Shown here piece by piece: positions 32,630-41,094 of a stretch of DNA of 64,000 nucleotides. Below the pieces are notes generated by a model, which ran no database searches, was not told the origin of the DNA, and saw only the letters and a program-made list of their open reading frames with translations. Each line of letters begins with the position of its first letter. The first letter of the stretch is position 1. Source of the DNA: QKMZ01 sp012965515 (GTDB lineage: Bacteria; Cyanobacteriota; Vampirovibrionia; Obscuribacterales; Obscuribacteraceae); NCBI GenBank assembly GCA_937879965.1, contig CALFMP010000049.1:380907-444906 (forward strand). The letters are read 5' to 3'. The position numbers and the translations under genes were made by a program.

Positions 32630-32796
32630 ACTATAGAATATCGGAGTGTGGTTGAAATGAAAAAAGTTATGACCTCAGTAAACCGCGATGCTTTGTTCCT
32701 CGGGTGTACTCACCTGGGTTTTACATTGATGAACTGACCGCAAAAAGAAACGGCGGAGTGGAGAGTGACTCGTGATGAGCATCTCCACTCCAGCCG
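32630..32796 (+). ncRNA. Candidate structured small RNA, copy 3 of 3
   Basis: A TACTAT box (32630-32635) precedes the conserved core from CCTCAGTAAACC at 32673. AGTAAACC can pair with GGTTTTAC (32717-32724), and GGGTG/CACCT forms the inner hairpin. GCGATG (32685-32690) pairs with CATTG (32724-32728): compared with copy 2 the second pair changes from T-A to C-G and the third to G-T, which keeps the helix. The end is probably the long stem 32749-32796 (ACGGC-GGAGTGGAGA / TCTCCACTCC-AGCCGT), which may also end the convergent gene at 32827. Confidence 0.65.
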
Positions 32797-32826
32797 TGTC
32801 CCCTGAACCAACTGCTGCTCACATGC

Positions 32827-33225
32827 TTAGAGCATGTCGTTCGCCGCCAGCCAGTTCATGTATGCTTCGCCATGCTCGTCATCGACGCCGAGGAAAGACA
32901 TCAGTCCTGCCACTCCGGTGTAGACCACCAGGAAGAACGTGGACGTGAAGCTTTCCGCGTAAGTGGCGTTCATGTAGTCGCCGAGCAACCGCATGCCGAC
33001 CACTGCGGCGATGATGTAGGCCAGATGCTTGAGCTCGGTGTTGATGACACTGCCGAGGTAGTATCCGAGCGCATAGATGGTTCCGCAGTAGAAGCCGACC
33101 GTGGCCGCTTCGGTGCCGGCTTGCGCCAGTGTGTGGTCTCCGAAGATGAGCCGTACGACCAGGGTGATGACGCCGATGTAGACTGCAAACATGCAGCCTG
33201 CTTGCCAACCGCACTTGAAGGACAT
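32827..33225 (-). CDS. Small integral membrane protein with four predicted spans
   Basis: The start MSFKCGWQAG at 33225 follows AAAAGGAAC. The 132 residues hold four hydrophobic segments (about 7-27, 38-58, 66-85 and 95-115) and a short acidic C-terminus. The in-frame region upstream to 33537 is a long unsupported extension. No family recognised. The 33226-33549 gap shows nothing beyond its promoter region. Confidence 0.75.
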   Translation of the reverse strand: MSFKCGWQAGCMFAVYIGVITLVVRLIFGDHTLAQAGTEAATVGFYCGTIYALGYYLGSVINTELKHLAYIIAAVVGMRLLGDYMNATYAESFTSTFFLVVYTGVAGLMSFLGVDDEHGEAYMNWLAANDML

Positions 33226-33549
33226 ATTGCGTTCCTTTTGCTTGGGAATGCGTTCGCGAGTGCATGCGAAACCACATCCCGTCTGTGCTGGGGCGGATTC
33301 TTCGCTGCTCCAGTCGCCGCCTGAAGGCGCGGTGAAACAATGAGAAACCCGCGGAAAGGAAGGTGCAAAGCGCACCTCCTGCAGACAGCGGAGTCTGCAA
33401 AGGAAAAGCACATCCACTGTGCGCTTCCTTTGCACCTCCATCCGAGCAAGCTGCTTGCTTTGGAAGAAGAAGCAGGGGACGCGGCTGTCACACCACATCC
33501 CCTGCCCCTTTCGAGGCGACGACGCTGAGAGCGTCATCGCCTCAGCGCG

Positions 33550-33777
33550 TCAGGACTTCGCCTTTTCGCCTTCGTCCGGGCACTCGCCGTATTCGGCGCT
33601 GCCGATCAGCATCTCTTCGTCGCCTTCGACGAGAAATGCTTCGGTCTTGCCGCATGCGGGTGCTTTGGTTTCGACGACGTGCGCGACGCCGGCTTCGAGG
33701 ACCTTGTCGAGCACGACCTCACCATTGTCCTTGATGCGGATGTGCCAGGGTTCTTTCGGTGTGACTTCGAGACGCAT
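33550..33777 (-). CDS. Small acidic protein of unknown function
   Basis: The 75-residue product starts MRLEVTPKEP at 33777 after a strong AAAAGGAGC. It is acidic and has a compact beta pattern (WHIRIKDNGEVVLDKVLEAGVAHVVETKAP) with two Cys. It lies 58 bases downstream of the octapeptide-repeat gene on the same strand and may be co-transcribed with it. Confidence 0.65.
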   Translation of the reverse strand: MRLEVTPKEPWHIRIKDNGEVVLDKVLEAGVAHVVETKAPACGKTEAFLVEGDEEMLIGSAEYGECPDEGEKAKS

Positions 33778-33835
33778 GGATTGCTCCTTTTGGTATACCG
33801 ACGCTATGGAGCGTCGGGAAAGTTGTTGCCGTGCC

Positions 33836-34351
33836 TTATTCGATTTCGACAATCACATTGGCGCCAGGCTCAGCCGTCACCAGAGACGCGTTCTCCGTAA
33901 CAACGGTGGAACCCGCTTTGGCGATGACCTTGCTGCCGTCGTAGGCGTCAACCTTCGAGTCGGCATGGGCGGTGACTGTCGCACCGGATTGGGCGATGAC
34001 GATGGAACCAGCCATTGCCTCTACGTGAGCGCCTTCCTCTGCCCACACGTAAGCGCCTTTCTCGGCGATGATGAAGTCGCCGGGTTGGGTTGAATAGCTG
34101 GTGTTGACGATCGTCTTTTTCACCACGGGTTGTGGCTGAGCGACGATCTTGACCGGCTTGCCTGCTTTGTCGACTTCCGTGAAGCCAAGCTTGTTCGGCT
34201 TGTCCACGGTAATGGGCTTCAGGTATTTGAAGGGTTTCCCCGTCTCAACCGTCGTATTCATGTCGACTGTGCCCGCAGCCAGAGCGGCGGGGGCGGCAAT
34301 AGCCGAAAGTGCCACGGCGACTGCCGCAGCGATGAACGTGACCTGTCTCAT
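33836..34351 (-). CDS. Secreted octapeptide-repeat protein, predicted beta-solenoid
   Basis: ATG 34351 follows AGGGAAATC. Residues 1-26 form a signal peptide. The C-terminal half (91-170) is ten contiguous 8-residue units with consensus G-(A/S)-x-V-x-A-x-x, for example GAYVWAEE, GAHVEAMA, GSIVIAQS, GSKVIAKA. A strict 8-residue period with alternating hydrophobic positions predicts a narrow beta-helix or beta-roll. The N-terminal part (27-90) is polar. It is probably an extracellular or envelope structural protein, perhaps an ice-binding-like or adhesive surface. No known family is recognised. Confidence 0.8.
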   Translation of the reverse strand: MRQVTFIAAAVAVALSAIAAPAALAAGTVDMNTTVETGKPFKYLKPITVDKPNKLGFTEVDKAGKPVKIVAQPQPVVKKTIVNTSYSTQPGDFIIAEKGAYVWAEEGAHVEAMAGSIVIAQSGATVTAHADSKVDAYDGSKVIAKAGSTVVTENASLVTAEPGANVIVEIE

Positions 34352-34610
34352 TTTTGCTGATTTCCCTGTTTGGTTCCGAAAAAATCTCCGAATTTCTTGA
34401 ACAGGGCGAAATGACGCATTACAAAATCCCGGTGACGCCAGGCTTTTGCTGAACTCGTGAGACTCGAGCGCAGAGCGTATTTCCTATTCACACTTGCAGC
34501 TGTAGTTTGCAAGCTGACCATCCGGAGAAGAAGACCCACGTGATTAGTCCGCATTGCGCGGTCCCATGGGCCCACCTCCCCGGATCGTCGGGCGCGGTTT
34601 TGCGGTCGAG

Positions 34611-35594
34611 TCAGTCCGACGACGATTGTTCCATCAAAACTATTGCCGATACGGCGTCCTGGTATTCCTTCGACTCGGCATTGGGCTCTGCCTCCGGGTC
34701 GAAATTGAGAAGCTGGGTCGCCATCCGCAGGGCGGCACGGGCTTGCTGAGCCATTTCCTGCTTGGTCATCTTTCTGCCGTAGCGAGTGGCGTCCAGATAT
34801 TGCAGCACATTCGCCTGAGCAGCTGTGCGCAAACGCTGGACGTAGTCGGCTGGCAAGGGCAGCTCTTCGACAGCGGCGACCACAGACAAGCTGTTCGTCG
34901 TCTGCCAGGTGGCGCCGTTTGTGTGCCCCGTCTTGACGATGTAATCGAGAAGCTGAGCGGGTGTCTGTCGGTCGAGCGTGCGTGGGAGCACCTTCAAAGA
35001 CAGGTGTTGACCGCCCTTGCAGTAGCGTCCCATGTAGATGATGTGCGCGGGACCGCGTGTGCTGTAGTACACGCCCGGCTTGAGCTCGCCCTTCTTCAGA
35101 GGGGCGGCGGTGCGGCGAGTCTCGGCGGCGGTGAACTCAGCGTGGATGTCGGAGCCGACGCGGATGATTTTCATCTGCGAGCCTTCGCGTGCGAAGATGA
35201 ACTCGCCGTTCGGGGCGCCACCGGCTGCGATACCGCAGGCGGCAATGCACTCGAGCAGGATTTCTTCGCGCATGTCGAAAAGCAGCCCGTCTTCGGTGAT
35301 CACCTTCCAGGCTCGGCCGCCTTCCCCGCGCGCTTCCAGTCCGATGATGCGAACCTTGAACGGCGTGTTGTCGCCCTCCTTGATGGTGAACTGAATCTGT
35401 CCGTAGTTGCTCGCCCATTCCTGAGCGGTGGCGCGCTGTGCCTTGCTTTCCGCGTCGGTCGGCATGGCCGGTGACACGATCAAATCGGCAGATTCGCTGC
35501 GTTGAAACTGCTGCATCCACTGATTGTGCGCCGCGAATTTCTGCGGTGCTTTCACGTACAAAGCAATCTTCGTCGGTATTCCACCTGTTCTCAT
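34611..35594 (-). CDS. Uncharacterised 327-residue protein
   Basis: The chosen start MRTGGIPTKI at 35594 follows AACGAAGGATG. The N-terminal half has a beta-rich pattern (TIKEGDNTPFKVRIIGLEARGEGGRAW). The middle contains KKGELKPGVYYSTRGPAHIIYMG, and the C-terminal half is helical, with a YLDATRYGRKMTKQEMAQQARAALRM segment ending in an acidic tail. No signal peptide or span. I do not recognise the family. Codon use is strongly GC-rich at third positions. Confidence 0.75.
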   Translation of the reverse strand: MRTGGIPTKIALYVKAPQKFAAHNQWMQQFQRSESADLIVSPAMPTDAESKAQRATAQEWASNYGQIQFTIKEGDNTPFKVRIIGLEARGEGGRAWKVITEDGLLFDMREEILLECIAACGIAAGGAPNGEFIFAREGSQMKIIRVGSDIHAEFTAAETRRTAAPLKKGELKPGVYYSTRGPAHIIYMGRYCKGGQHLSLKVLPRTLDRQTPAQLLDYIVKTGHTNGATWQTTNSLSVVAAVEELPLPADYVQRLRTAAQANVLQYLDATRYGRKMTKQEMAQQARAALRMATQLLNFDPEAEPNAESKEYQDAVSAIVLMEQSSSD

Positions 35595-35715
35595 GGTGGC
35601 ATCCTTCGTTTTCTTGGGCGGGGCGAGCGGACAGCGCGACACTGCGCCATTCACTCGACCCCGGTGTTTCAGCTCGAAACGCCCTCTTTCTTGAGCGCTT
35701 CCTGATTCGTTACTT

Positions 35716-36528
35716 TTACGCTTTGACGTCGATCTTGTGCGGGCGCCGGAAAGGAACTACCTTTCCGGTCTTGTCGTACACACCGACCGCGATCTGCGAT
35801 TTTAACGCCGGCTTCAAGACGGTGACTCCGGGCTGCTCGGCAAGAGCTGCCATTTGAGCCTGCCGTCGCTCTTCCAGCGAAGGCATCACATCTTCATCGA
35901 GCACACCGCGCCCGATGCCGAAGTTGCGACGCTCGCGCTGGGGGCGCTGCGGCATGCGCATCGCTGCGGTGGCGTGCGCGCGTCCGAAGCTGTTGTCGGA
36001 CGGAGAATCGAATACGCCCATGCGTTTCGGCTCTCGGCCGCTATAGTTTTGCGCTGCATAGATCGCCGAGTGATCTTCCACGAAGGGCCAAACACCATCA
36101 CGAGCATCGGGCGCTTCCAGGAAATATTCGAGCTGTTTGCCGCGACTGAAAACGCGATTCACGTCCCGGCGCAGATGTTTCCACTCGCTGCGTGCATGCG
36201 GACCATGACGCATGTCGTTGGCGTGCTCCAGGGCTGCGACACGCTCTTCCAGGACGAAGAGGGCTTTCTCGAAGCGGCTGAGCGGAATGCTGAAACCCCG
36301 CATGAGCGGATTGCTCAGGGAAGGGATGGAGATGGCGCTTGCGAATTTCGCTTTCAGGGCGCGCAGTTTTTCCACTGCTTTGAGAGTGCGGTGACGAGAG
36401 AGTTTGTAGCGCCAGTGGTCAGCGAGAACCAGAAGTGCCCAAACTGCGATTGCCAGCAAAACCGGCAGCGCTGCGACGGCGACTCCGGTGGCTATGGCGA
36501 GCCATTTCATAGTTTGCAGAATGATCAT
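35716..36528 (-). CDS. Membrane-anchored protein with coiled segment and disordered tail
   Basis: ATG 36528 follows AGAAGGAAAAC. An N-terminal span (about 8-36) is followed by a basic helix, a likely coiled coil (about 45-125) and an Arg/Pro/Gln-rich region. It closes with a small C-terminal element (VTVLKPALKSQIAVGVYDKTGKVVPF). It is probably anchored to the cytoplasmic membrane. No family recognised. It starts the - strand run 36528-32827. Confidence 0.75.
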   Translation of the reverse strand: MIILQTMKWLAIATGVAVAALPVLLAIAVWALLVLADHWRYKLSRHRTLKAVEKLRALKAKFASAISIPSLSNPLMRGFSIPLSRFEKALFVLEERVAALEHANDMRHGPHARSEWKHLRRDVNRVFSRGKQLEYFLEAPDARDGVWPFVEDHSAIYAAQNYSGREPKRMGVFDSPSDNSFGRAHATAAMRMPQRPQRERRNFGIGRGVLDEDVMPSLEERRQAQMAALAEQPGVTVLKPALKSQIAVGVYDKTGKVVPFRRPHKIDVKA

Positions 36529-36925
36529 CGAATGTTTTCCTTCTACTAGATGAGTGGTGCATCATGTCCGGCACTCGCTGAACGCGCACGCCAGGGCTTA
36601 CACGGCTGTTTGGCAAAGCACGGTTGCACTCTGGCGACAGTGAAGTCGCTCGAGTTATTGCGCCGTGGGAAGGCTTATGAGGTCGTTTGTGCTTTGTTGC
36701 CGAGAATTAGGTTGAGAGGATGTATTTCCAGCCAAGCAAAACTAATAGGCGTCACCAATAGTTCTTCTGCAAGGAGCAGCTAAATAATTGTCAAGGTTGT
36801 GGTTTTATGGACGTGAAATTCAGCTTCCGGCACTTCTGCGCGTTCCGCTAGCTGTGGTGAAAACCAGCTAAGAAAGTGGCTTGTAACGCAATGTACGAAG
36901 TTTGAACTGCCGTTTAATGTCGATG
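36529..36925. other. Gene-free interval between two - strand genes
   Basis: No supported frame, and no strong hairpin with a T-run. It should contain the promoter of the gene ending at 35716 and the end of the S41 protease transcript. Confidence 0.4.
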
Positions 36926-38083
36926 TCAGCGATTGCCGGAAGCGGCGTGGCCGATCGCAGACGGCGAGGTTGTGCGGCGCAGAGCCTGGTGCTGAGGGCG
37001 TTTCTCTAAGGGCAGAATTTTGTAAGCGATATGTTTGCGTGCATTGTTGAAGGCCAGTTGAATGGCTCGCTGCAATTGGGCATCCGAAGCCCGGCTCACA
37101 TGCACTTTCACATCCGGCGCCAGACCGACGCCTTGAATGGGCAGACCGGACGGGCGGAAGAAGCGCGCTGAAGTAATTTTGACGGATGTGCCGTTATCGA
37201 ACTCCCAAACTTGCTGGACGACACCTTTGCCGAATGTTTTCTCACCGATGAGAGCGGCACGTCCATTGTCTTTGAGCGCACCGGCGAGCATTTCTGCTGC
37301 TGATTTGGATTCGCCGTTCACCAGGACAAGAATTGGTGTGTGTGCGGCAATGCATGTTTCTCTGCTCAGTACGACAAGATCTCCGTCGCGCGCTTTGACG
37401 GCCTGTTGCGGTTCGACCGAAAGTGTTTCCGTATAGCCGACGGCATCTTCGCGCCCGACCATTTTGACGAAACCGCCTGAATCGACAAGCATTTGAAATA
37501 TAGCGAAAGCATCATCAATACTGCCGCCCCAGTTGTCCCTCAAGTCGAGGATGATGGCCCGTTGAGAGGCGAATTGCTTTAGTGCGCTGCGTGTTTCTTC
37601 TACGCATGCGCGCGCACTGAAGGTGCGGATTTTTATGTAGCCGATTGAGTTCTTGAAAGTCTTTGTCGAGACGACATTGTGAGCGCTCGATTCGGATTTG
37701 CGCTCGCCGGTACAGTGAACATCGCGGAAGAAGGTGTATTCGTCGTTCAAATAGTCCAGCATAGCCGTGCAGGCAGTGTCGAAATCGCCTGGTGTATGCA
37801 GCTTGCCTTTGTACTTGTCGCGCCAATTGTCGAAATTGCGCAGGCGTTCTTCGTAGAGAAAATTTTGCGCGGCCAGCTGCCAGACGCGTTCGTATTGTTG
37901 CTCGAAACTCTCGTCTGCAGGCTTGTGCGCGTTTAGCCAGGTCTTGCAATTGGTTTTTGTTTCCGGTTTGGCGATTCTCTCCTGTGCCGAGAAAACCGGT
38001 CGGTAAGAGCCTTGGAATGCACTTAGTAAGATGCTTGTTGTGGTGGCGAATGCCAGTGCGGAAATTGATCTCAAGTTGCCCAT
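36926..38083 (-). CDS. S41 C-terminal processing peptidase lacking a PDZ domain
   Basis: The 385-residue protein has the S41 core: nucleophile Ser261 in VNGESKSAAEMLAGAL and Lys286 in GEKTFGKG, 25 residues later as in CtpA/tail-specific proteases, plus ILDLRDNWGGSIDDAF. The first 25 residues form a signal peptide or anchor. Between the N-terminal helical region and the catalytic core there is only a 30-residue stretch where CtpA proteins carry a PDZ domain. Such enzymes cleave exported proteins near their C-termini. The start is uncertain: 38083 gives a good signal peptide but the AGCAGG lies too close; 38242 is also in frame. Confidence 0.88.
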   Translation of the reverse strand: MGNLRSISALAFATTTSILLSAFQGSYRPVFSAQERIAKPETKTNCKTWLNAHKPADESFEQQYERVWQLAAQNFLYEERLRNFDNWRDKYKGKLHTPGDFDTACTAMLDYLNDEYTFFRDVHCTGERKSESSAHNVVSTKTFKNSIGYIKIRTFSARACVEETRSALKQFASQRAIILDLRDNWGGSIDDAFAIFQMLVDSGGFVKMVGREDAVGYTETLSVEPQQAVKARDGDLVVLSRETCIAAHTPILVLVNGESKSAAEMLAGALKDNGRAALIGEKTFGKGVVQQVWEFDNGTSVKITSARFFRPSGLPIQGVGLAPDVKVHVSRASDAQLQRAIQLAFNNARKHIAYKILPLEKRPQHQALRRTTSPSAIGHAASGNR

Positions 38084-38448
38084 CCTGCTCGAAGCTGCAT
38101 TTCGAGCCACTTTGAAGTGGGTCACATCGGCTGTTGAGTTAGAATCGAGGAAAACTTTGCTGGTGAACGACCGCTCTCGAGAGAGCGGTTGTTGTGCGAA
38201 AACTTTGAATGTGACTGCTTCTTGGCGTGTAAATCCGTGCACGGATATTACTACTATTGCACACAGTCTGAATTCTGCATAGATCGGATTTTGCTGAGCC
38301 GCTTGAAACTGTGATGGACAGCCAGCTGTTCTACTGTTTCACTGGGGCGGGTGGTGGAACAATTATGCCTGTTCTTGCAGGAAGATCGCCAATCGATCGC
38401 TGTTGGAAACTTTGGAAACGGTTTGTTTGTGCGGGTTTATAGAAATAC

Positions 38449-38590
38449 GATAAGACATAGTAAAAGCGCTGAAAAAAGACTAGCGTGCCGGTGGAGGTGA
38501 TATGAAGACCCCTTCGGACGCTAGTCTGGCCGCTGTAGGACGGGCAGCGCCAACCAACTGTTCTTCAGTTGGCTAAACGCTGCCCGCCCC
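38449..38590 (+). ncRNA. Promoter-hairpin-miniORF-terminator cassette
   Basis: A TACGATAAGACATAGTAAAAG promoter-like motif (38446-38466) is followed by a 9-bp stem GACTAGCGT/ACGCTAGTC (38478-38486 with 38518-38526). Inside its loop lie the Shine-Dalgarno sequence and ATG of a 24-codon frame. A strong two-tier hairpin follows (CGGGCAGCG/CGCTGCCCG around CCAACTG/CAGTTGG, 38541-38586) and ends in CCCCTTTGTT. It could be a regulated leader or a small RNA; the last hairpin may also end the convergent gene at 38623. Confidence 0.5.
38502..38576 (+). CDS. 24-residue miniORF inside a structured leader
   Basis: ATG 38502 follows GGAGGTGAT, a nine-base exact match to the 16S anti-Shine-Dalgarno, four bases after GGAGG. 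The peptide reads MKTPSDASLAAVGRAAPTNC followed by SSVG. GGAGG can pair with CCTTC (38511-38515), so the site may be masked by folding. The stop lies within the terminator stem, as in attenuator leader peptides, yet no + strand gene follows, so the transcript would end here. Too short for homology. Confidence 0.35.
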   Translation: MKTPSDASLAAVGRAAPTNCSSVG

Positions 38591-38622
38591 TTTGTTAGGG
38601 AACTGCGACCCGTCCCCTTGTG

Positions 38623-38859
38623 CTACGCCGTCTGCATCAGGTCGAAGACGCTGACGCTCTGGTGGCGTGTCGGGTAGGCGTCCGGCATGTTGCTGTTGCC
38701 GCCGCCGATGTCGTCACTCTCGCTGCCCTTGCCGTGGTCGCTGATGCCTTTGGCCGCTTCGATGAGCGACGTGGCTGCGAACAATCCCGGGCACAGGCGA
38801 GCCTTGAATGACGTTCCATTCGCAAGCTGACGCTGGCGAGGATCACGTTGATCGTTCAT
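38623..38859 (-). CDS. Small protein of unknown function
   Basis: The 78-residue frame starts at 38859 after TAGGAGAAAGCC, a good ribosome-binding site. The product is polar, with a Gly/Asn/Ser-rich middle (SDDIGGGNSNMPDAYPT), and looks largely disordered. It is the first of five - strand genes transcribed from 42577 to 38623. Confidence 0.6.
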   Translation of the reverse strand: MNDQRDPRQRQLANGTSFKARLCPGLFAATSLIEAAKGISDHGKGSESDDIGGGNSNMPDAYPTRHQSVSVFDLMQTA

Positions 38860-38972
38860 GGCTTTCTCCTAGATAGACAGTAACGTCCTGAGTACCAGAC
38901 CATCCTGCACTGCCGACCAGCCCCCGACGGCTTGCGCCGCCGGGAGCCGGAATGCAGCCCGATGGGTTCGAG

Positions 38973-39314
38973 CTAGCGGCGGTACTCCACCGGACGGATG
39001 AAGGCGCACACCGCCATGCCCTCCGCGTTGTAGCGGATGGTCACGCGCGTGTTGCCGTCCTCCGTCAAGTAGGAGTCCCTGCTCTTGGGCTTGTCCAAGC
39101 CCGCCGCCGAGCTGGTCGCGTACGCGACCGGCTCGAACGCCGAGTCCTGGATGCGCGCCTCGCGCCGGAGGGACTTGCGCTCCGCCGCGAGCTTGCACTC
39201 GCGGTGGTAACGCTTGTCCTCGGCGCGGCCGCGAGCGTTGGAGTCGAACTTGTCGCCCCCGCGCTTGCCCTTGAGCCGCTTGCTCTTGCCACCGGTCAGA
39301 ATGATGAACACCAT
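38973..39314 (-). CDS. Small basic protein, possible nucleic-acid binder
   Basis: The 113-residue product starts MVFIILTGGKSKRLKGKRGG at 39314 after AAAGGACAC. The first 60 residues are very rich in Lys and Arg; the rest has a beta pattern (NTRVTIRYNAEGMAVCAFIRP). It lies 211 bases downstream of the TruD-like gene, and its charge would suit an RNA-binding partner; that is inference only. Confidence 0.65.
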   Translation of the reverse strand: MVFIILTGGKSKRLKGKRGGDKFDSNARGRAEDKRYHRECKLAAERKSLRREARIQDSAFEPVAYATSSAAGLDKPKSRDSYLTEDGNTRVTIRYNAEGMAVCAFIRPVEYRR

Positions 39315-39525
39315 TCAGTCGTGTCCTTTCAAGTTGATGTTGAGAACACCGCCGGTGATGGCACCCCATGTGCCACCACCGTTCCAGAAGCCGCCACCAG
39401 TCTGCGAACCGTGGTTTTCACCACAGCCCGCTTTTCTGGCAGCCGCCGCTGAATCTTAACTAGTCGAGTGCTTTACCTGCCTTCGGGCTTGCGCCTTGGA
39501 GCAGATACGACACTGACTTGATGGA

Positions 39526-40989
39526 CTACTCGGCTTCCGGGACGAACGGCGCCCCTTCAACCGTGCTCTTGCCGTTGTAGTCGGAGTCCAGGTCGAAGAA
39601 CATGGACAGGAAGGTCGTCTCGAACGAGCCCGAGGGGAGCATGTTCTCGATGACGACTTCCTCGTTCCCCGCCTTGAACCCGAAGTCACTGACTTGGGCG
39701 AAGAGCGCACGCGTCGGACCGGCGCTGTACGGCTCGAAGTACCGTTTGGCGACGCGGTTGTAGAGCCGGAAGACGCGCTGCTTCTTCCGGTTGTAGTCAC
39801 CCGGCAGTGCCTGAGGGAAGTGCTTGCCGTAGAACTCGATCGCCCGCGGTTTGTTGACCATGAGCGGAATCTCGTTCTCGCCTTGCGGCAGGACAAGCGT
39901 CCCATCGAGCACCTTCAGGAGGCTCTGGTTGTACCAGTACGCCTGGATGGCGCCGATCCAGAGGGAGAACTCGCGAGGCAGCTTCATCGCCACCTCATCG
40001 AGGCACCGGTGCGTCGCCGCCTGCGTCACGAGCGAGAACTCGATGGGCATGTTCACGCGGACGTGAACCGGCTCCTTCTGATTGTCCTCACCCCAACGCT
40101 GACGGTTCGGCCCGTACATCAGGATCTGGTGCATGTCCTCGAAGTGAGAGAACTGCTCTCCGAGTTGTGCGCCACGGTTGCGTGCCTCTTCGAATTCTTC
40201 CCAGCACTTCGCCAGTGCGGCACGCACCTCCTTTGCGAAGTCGGATTCGTCCGGGGCGCCCAGAGTCAGGCACATCCGGAAGGCAGCCAGGGGACCCAGC
40301 TGCAGGAAGGCGTACCCGAGGAGGTCGTTGGTCTGGCAACGACCACGGCGCTGTTTGCCGTAGGCGTTGGGGAAGCGCCAGTTGTGCGCCTCCAGCTTCG
40401 CGACCTTCTCGCTGAGGTAGCTCGTGATCATCTGCGAGTTCATGCCGGGGACGATGAGCCGGATCTTGAAGTGGTTGCCCTTGAGAGCGCCCAGCGACAG
40501 AGGACCCTGGACGTAGAGCGGGTCCATGATGAACCAGTCACGTCCGCTGAGCTTGTGAGGCCGGCACATCTTCTTCACGATCTCCATCGGGTTTGCACCC
40601 TCCGGATAGCTCTTGAATTCGATGCGCATGCCCTGACCGGTCTCCGCGGTCCTGTCCTTGTTTCCGGCATACGTGATACGCACTTCGCAGCCCTGGTCCC
40701 TGAGTTTGGACCTGAGCAAGTGCTCCGTGTGCCCAGTCGTGAGACCGCGCTTCACCACTTTGACCTGGATGAAACGCGTCGGCGTCTGGGCGTTCGCGAT
40801 CTGAGCGGCGCTGAGATTGCTCACGGTGTCAGCCGTGAAGCGAATCCCGTCGAGGCTCTCCTCTTCGACCACGAAGTCTTCGTGGGAGGCTTTCAGTCGG
40901 GCACGCGGTCGCGTCCCTTCTTCGAGCCAGCTGAGCAGAGCCGGCGGCAGGAAGTCTCCGTCGCTCGGATAATAGAACTGAGTTGACAT
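39526..40989 (-). CDS. truD: TruD-family tRNA pseudouridine synthase
   Basis: The 487-residue protein carries the TruD signature with catalytic Asp112 in YAGNKDRTAETGQ, plus an N-terminal EDFVVEEE, the NAYGKQRRG motif (NxFGxQRFG in TruD) and a QAYWYNQSLLKVL helix matching the family's Q.xxFNxxL. TruD makes pseudouridine 13 in tRNA-Glu; eukaryotic Pus7 acts on more RNAs. It is longer than E. coli TruD (about 350) and has a large insertion (about 225-330), nearer the archaeal/Pus7 size. ATG 40989 follows AGAAGGATGG. A 3' extension (about 440-487) is acidic. Confidence 0.88.
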   Translation of the reverse strand: MSTQFYYPSDGDFLPPALLSWLEEGTRPRARLKASHEDFVVEEESLDGIRFTADTVSNLSAAQIANAQTPTRFIQVKVVKRGLTTGHTEHLLRSKLRDQGCEVRITYAGNKDRTAETGQGMRIEFKSYPEGANPMEIVKKMCRPHKLSGRDWFIMDPLYVQGPLSLGALKGNHFKIRLIVPGMNSQMITSYLSEKVAKLEAHNWRFPNAYGKQRRGRCQTNDLLGYAFLQLGPLAAFRMCLTLGAPDESDFAKEVRAALAKCWEEFEEARNRGAQLGEQFSHFEDMHQILMYGPNRQRWGEDNQKEPVHVRVNMPIEFSLVTQAATHRCLDEVAMKLPREFSLWIGAIQAYWYNQSLLKVLDGTLVLPQGENEIPLMVNKPRAIEFYGKHFPQALPGDYNRKKQRVFRLYNRVAKRYFEPYSAGPTRALFAQVSDFGFKAGNEEVVIENMLPSGSFETTFLSMFFDLDSDYNGKSTVEGAPFVPEAE

Positions 40990-41094
40990 GGTATACCATC
41001 CTTCTCGTTTGTGGGGACGCGCGCAGCCACCCGAGATGAGTGGTGCACGCGCCCCGACGGGACGATGTGGCTGATGCCTACAGAAAGCGGTGCG

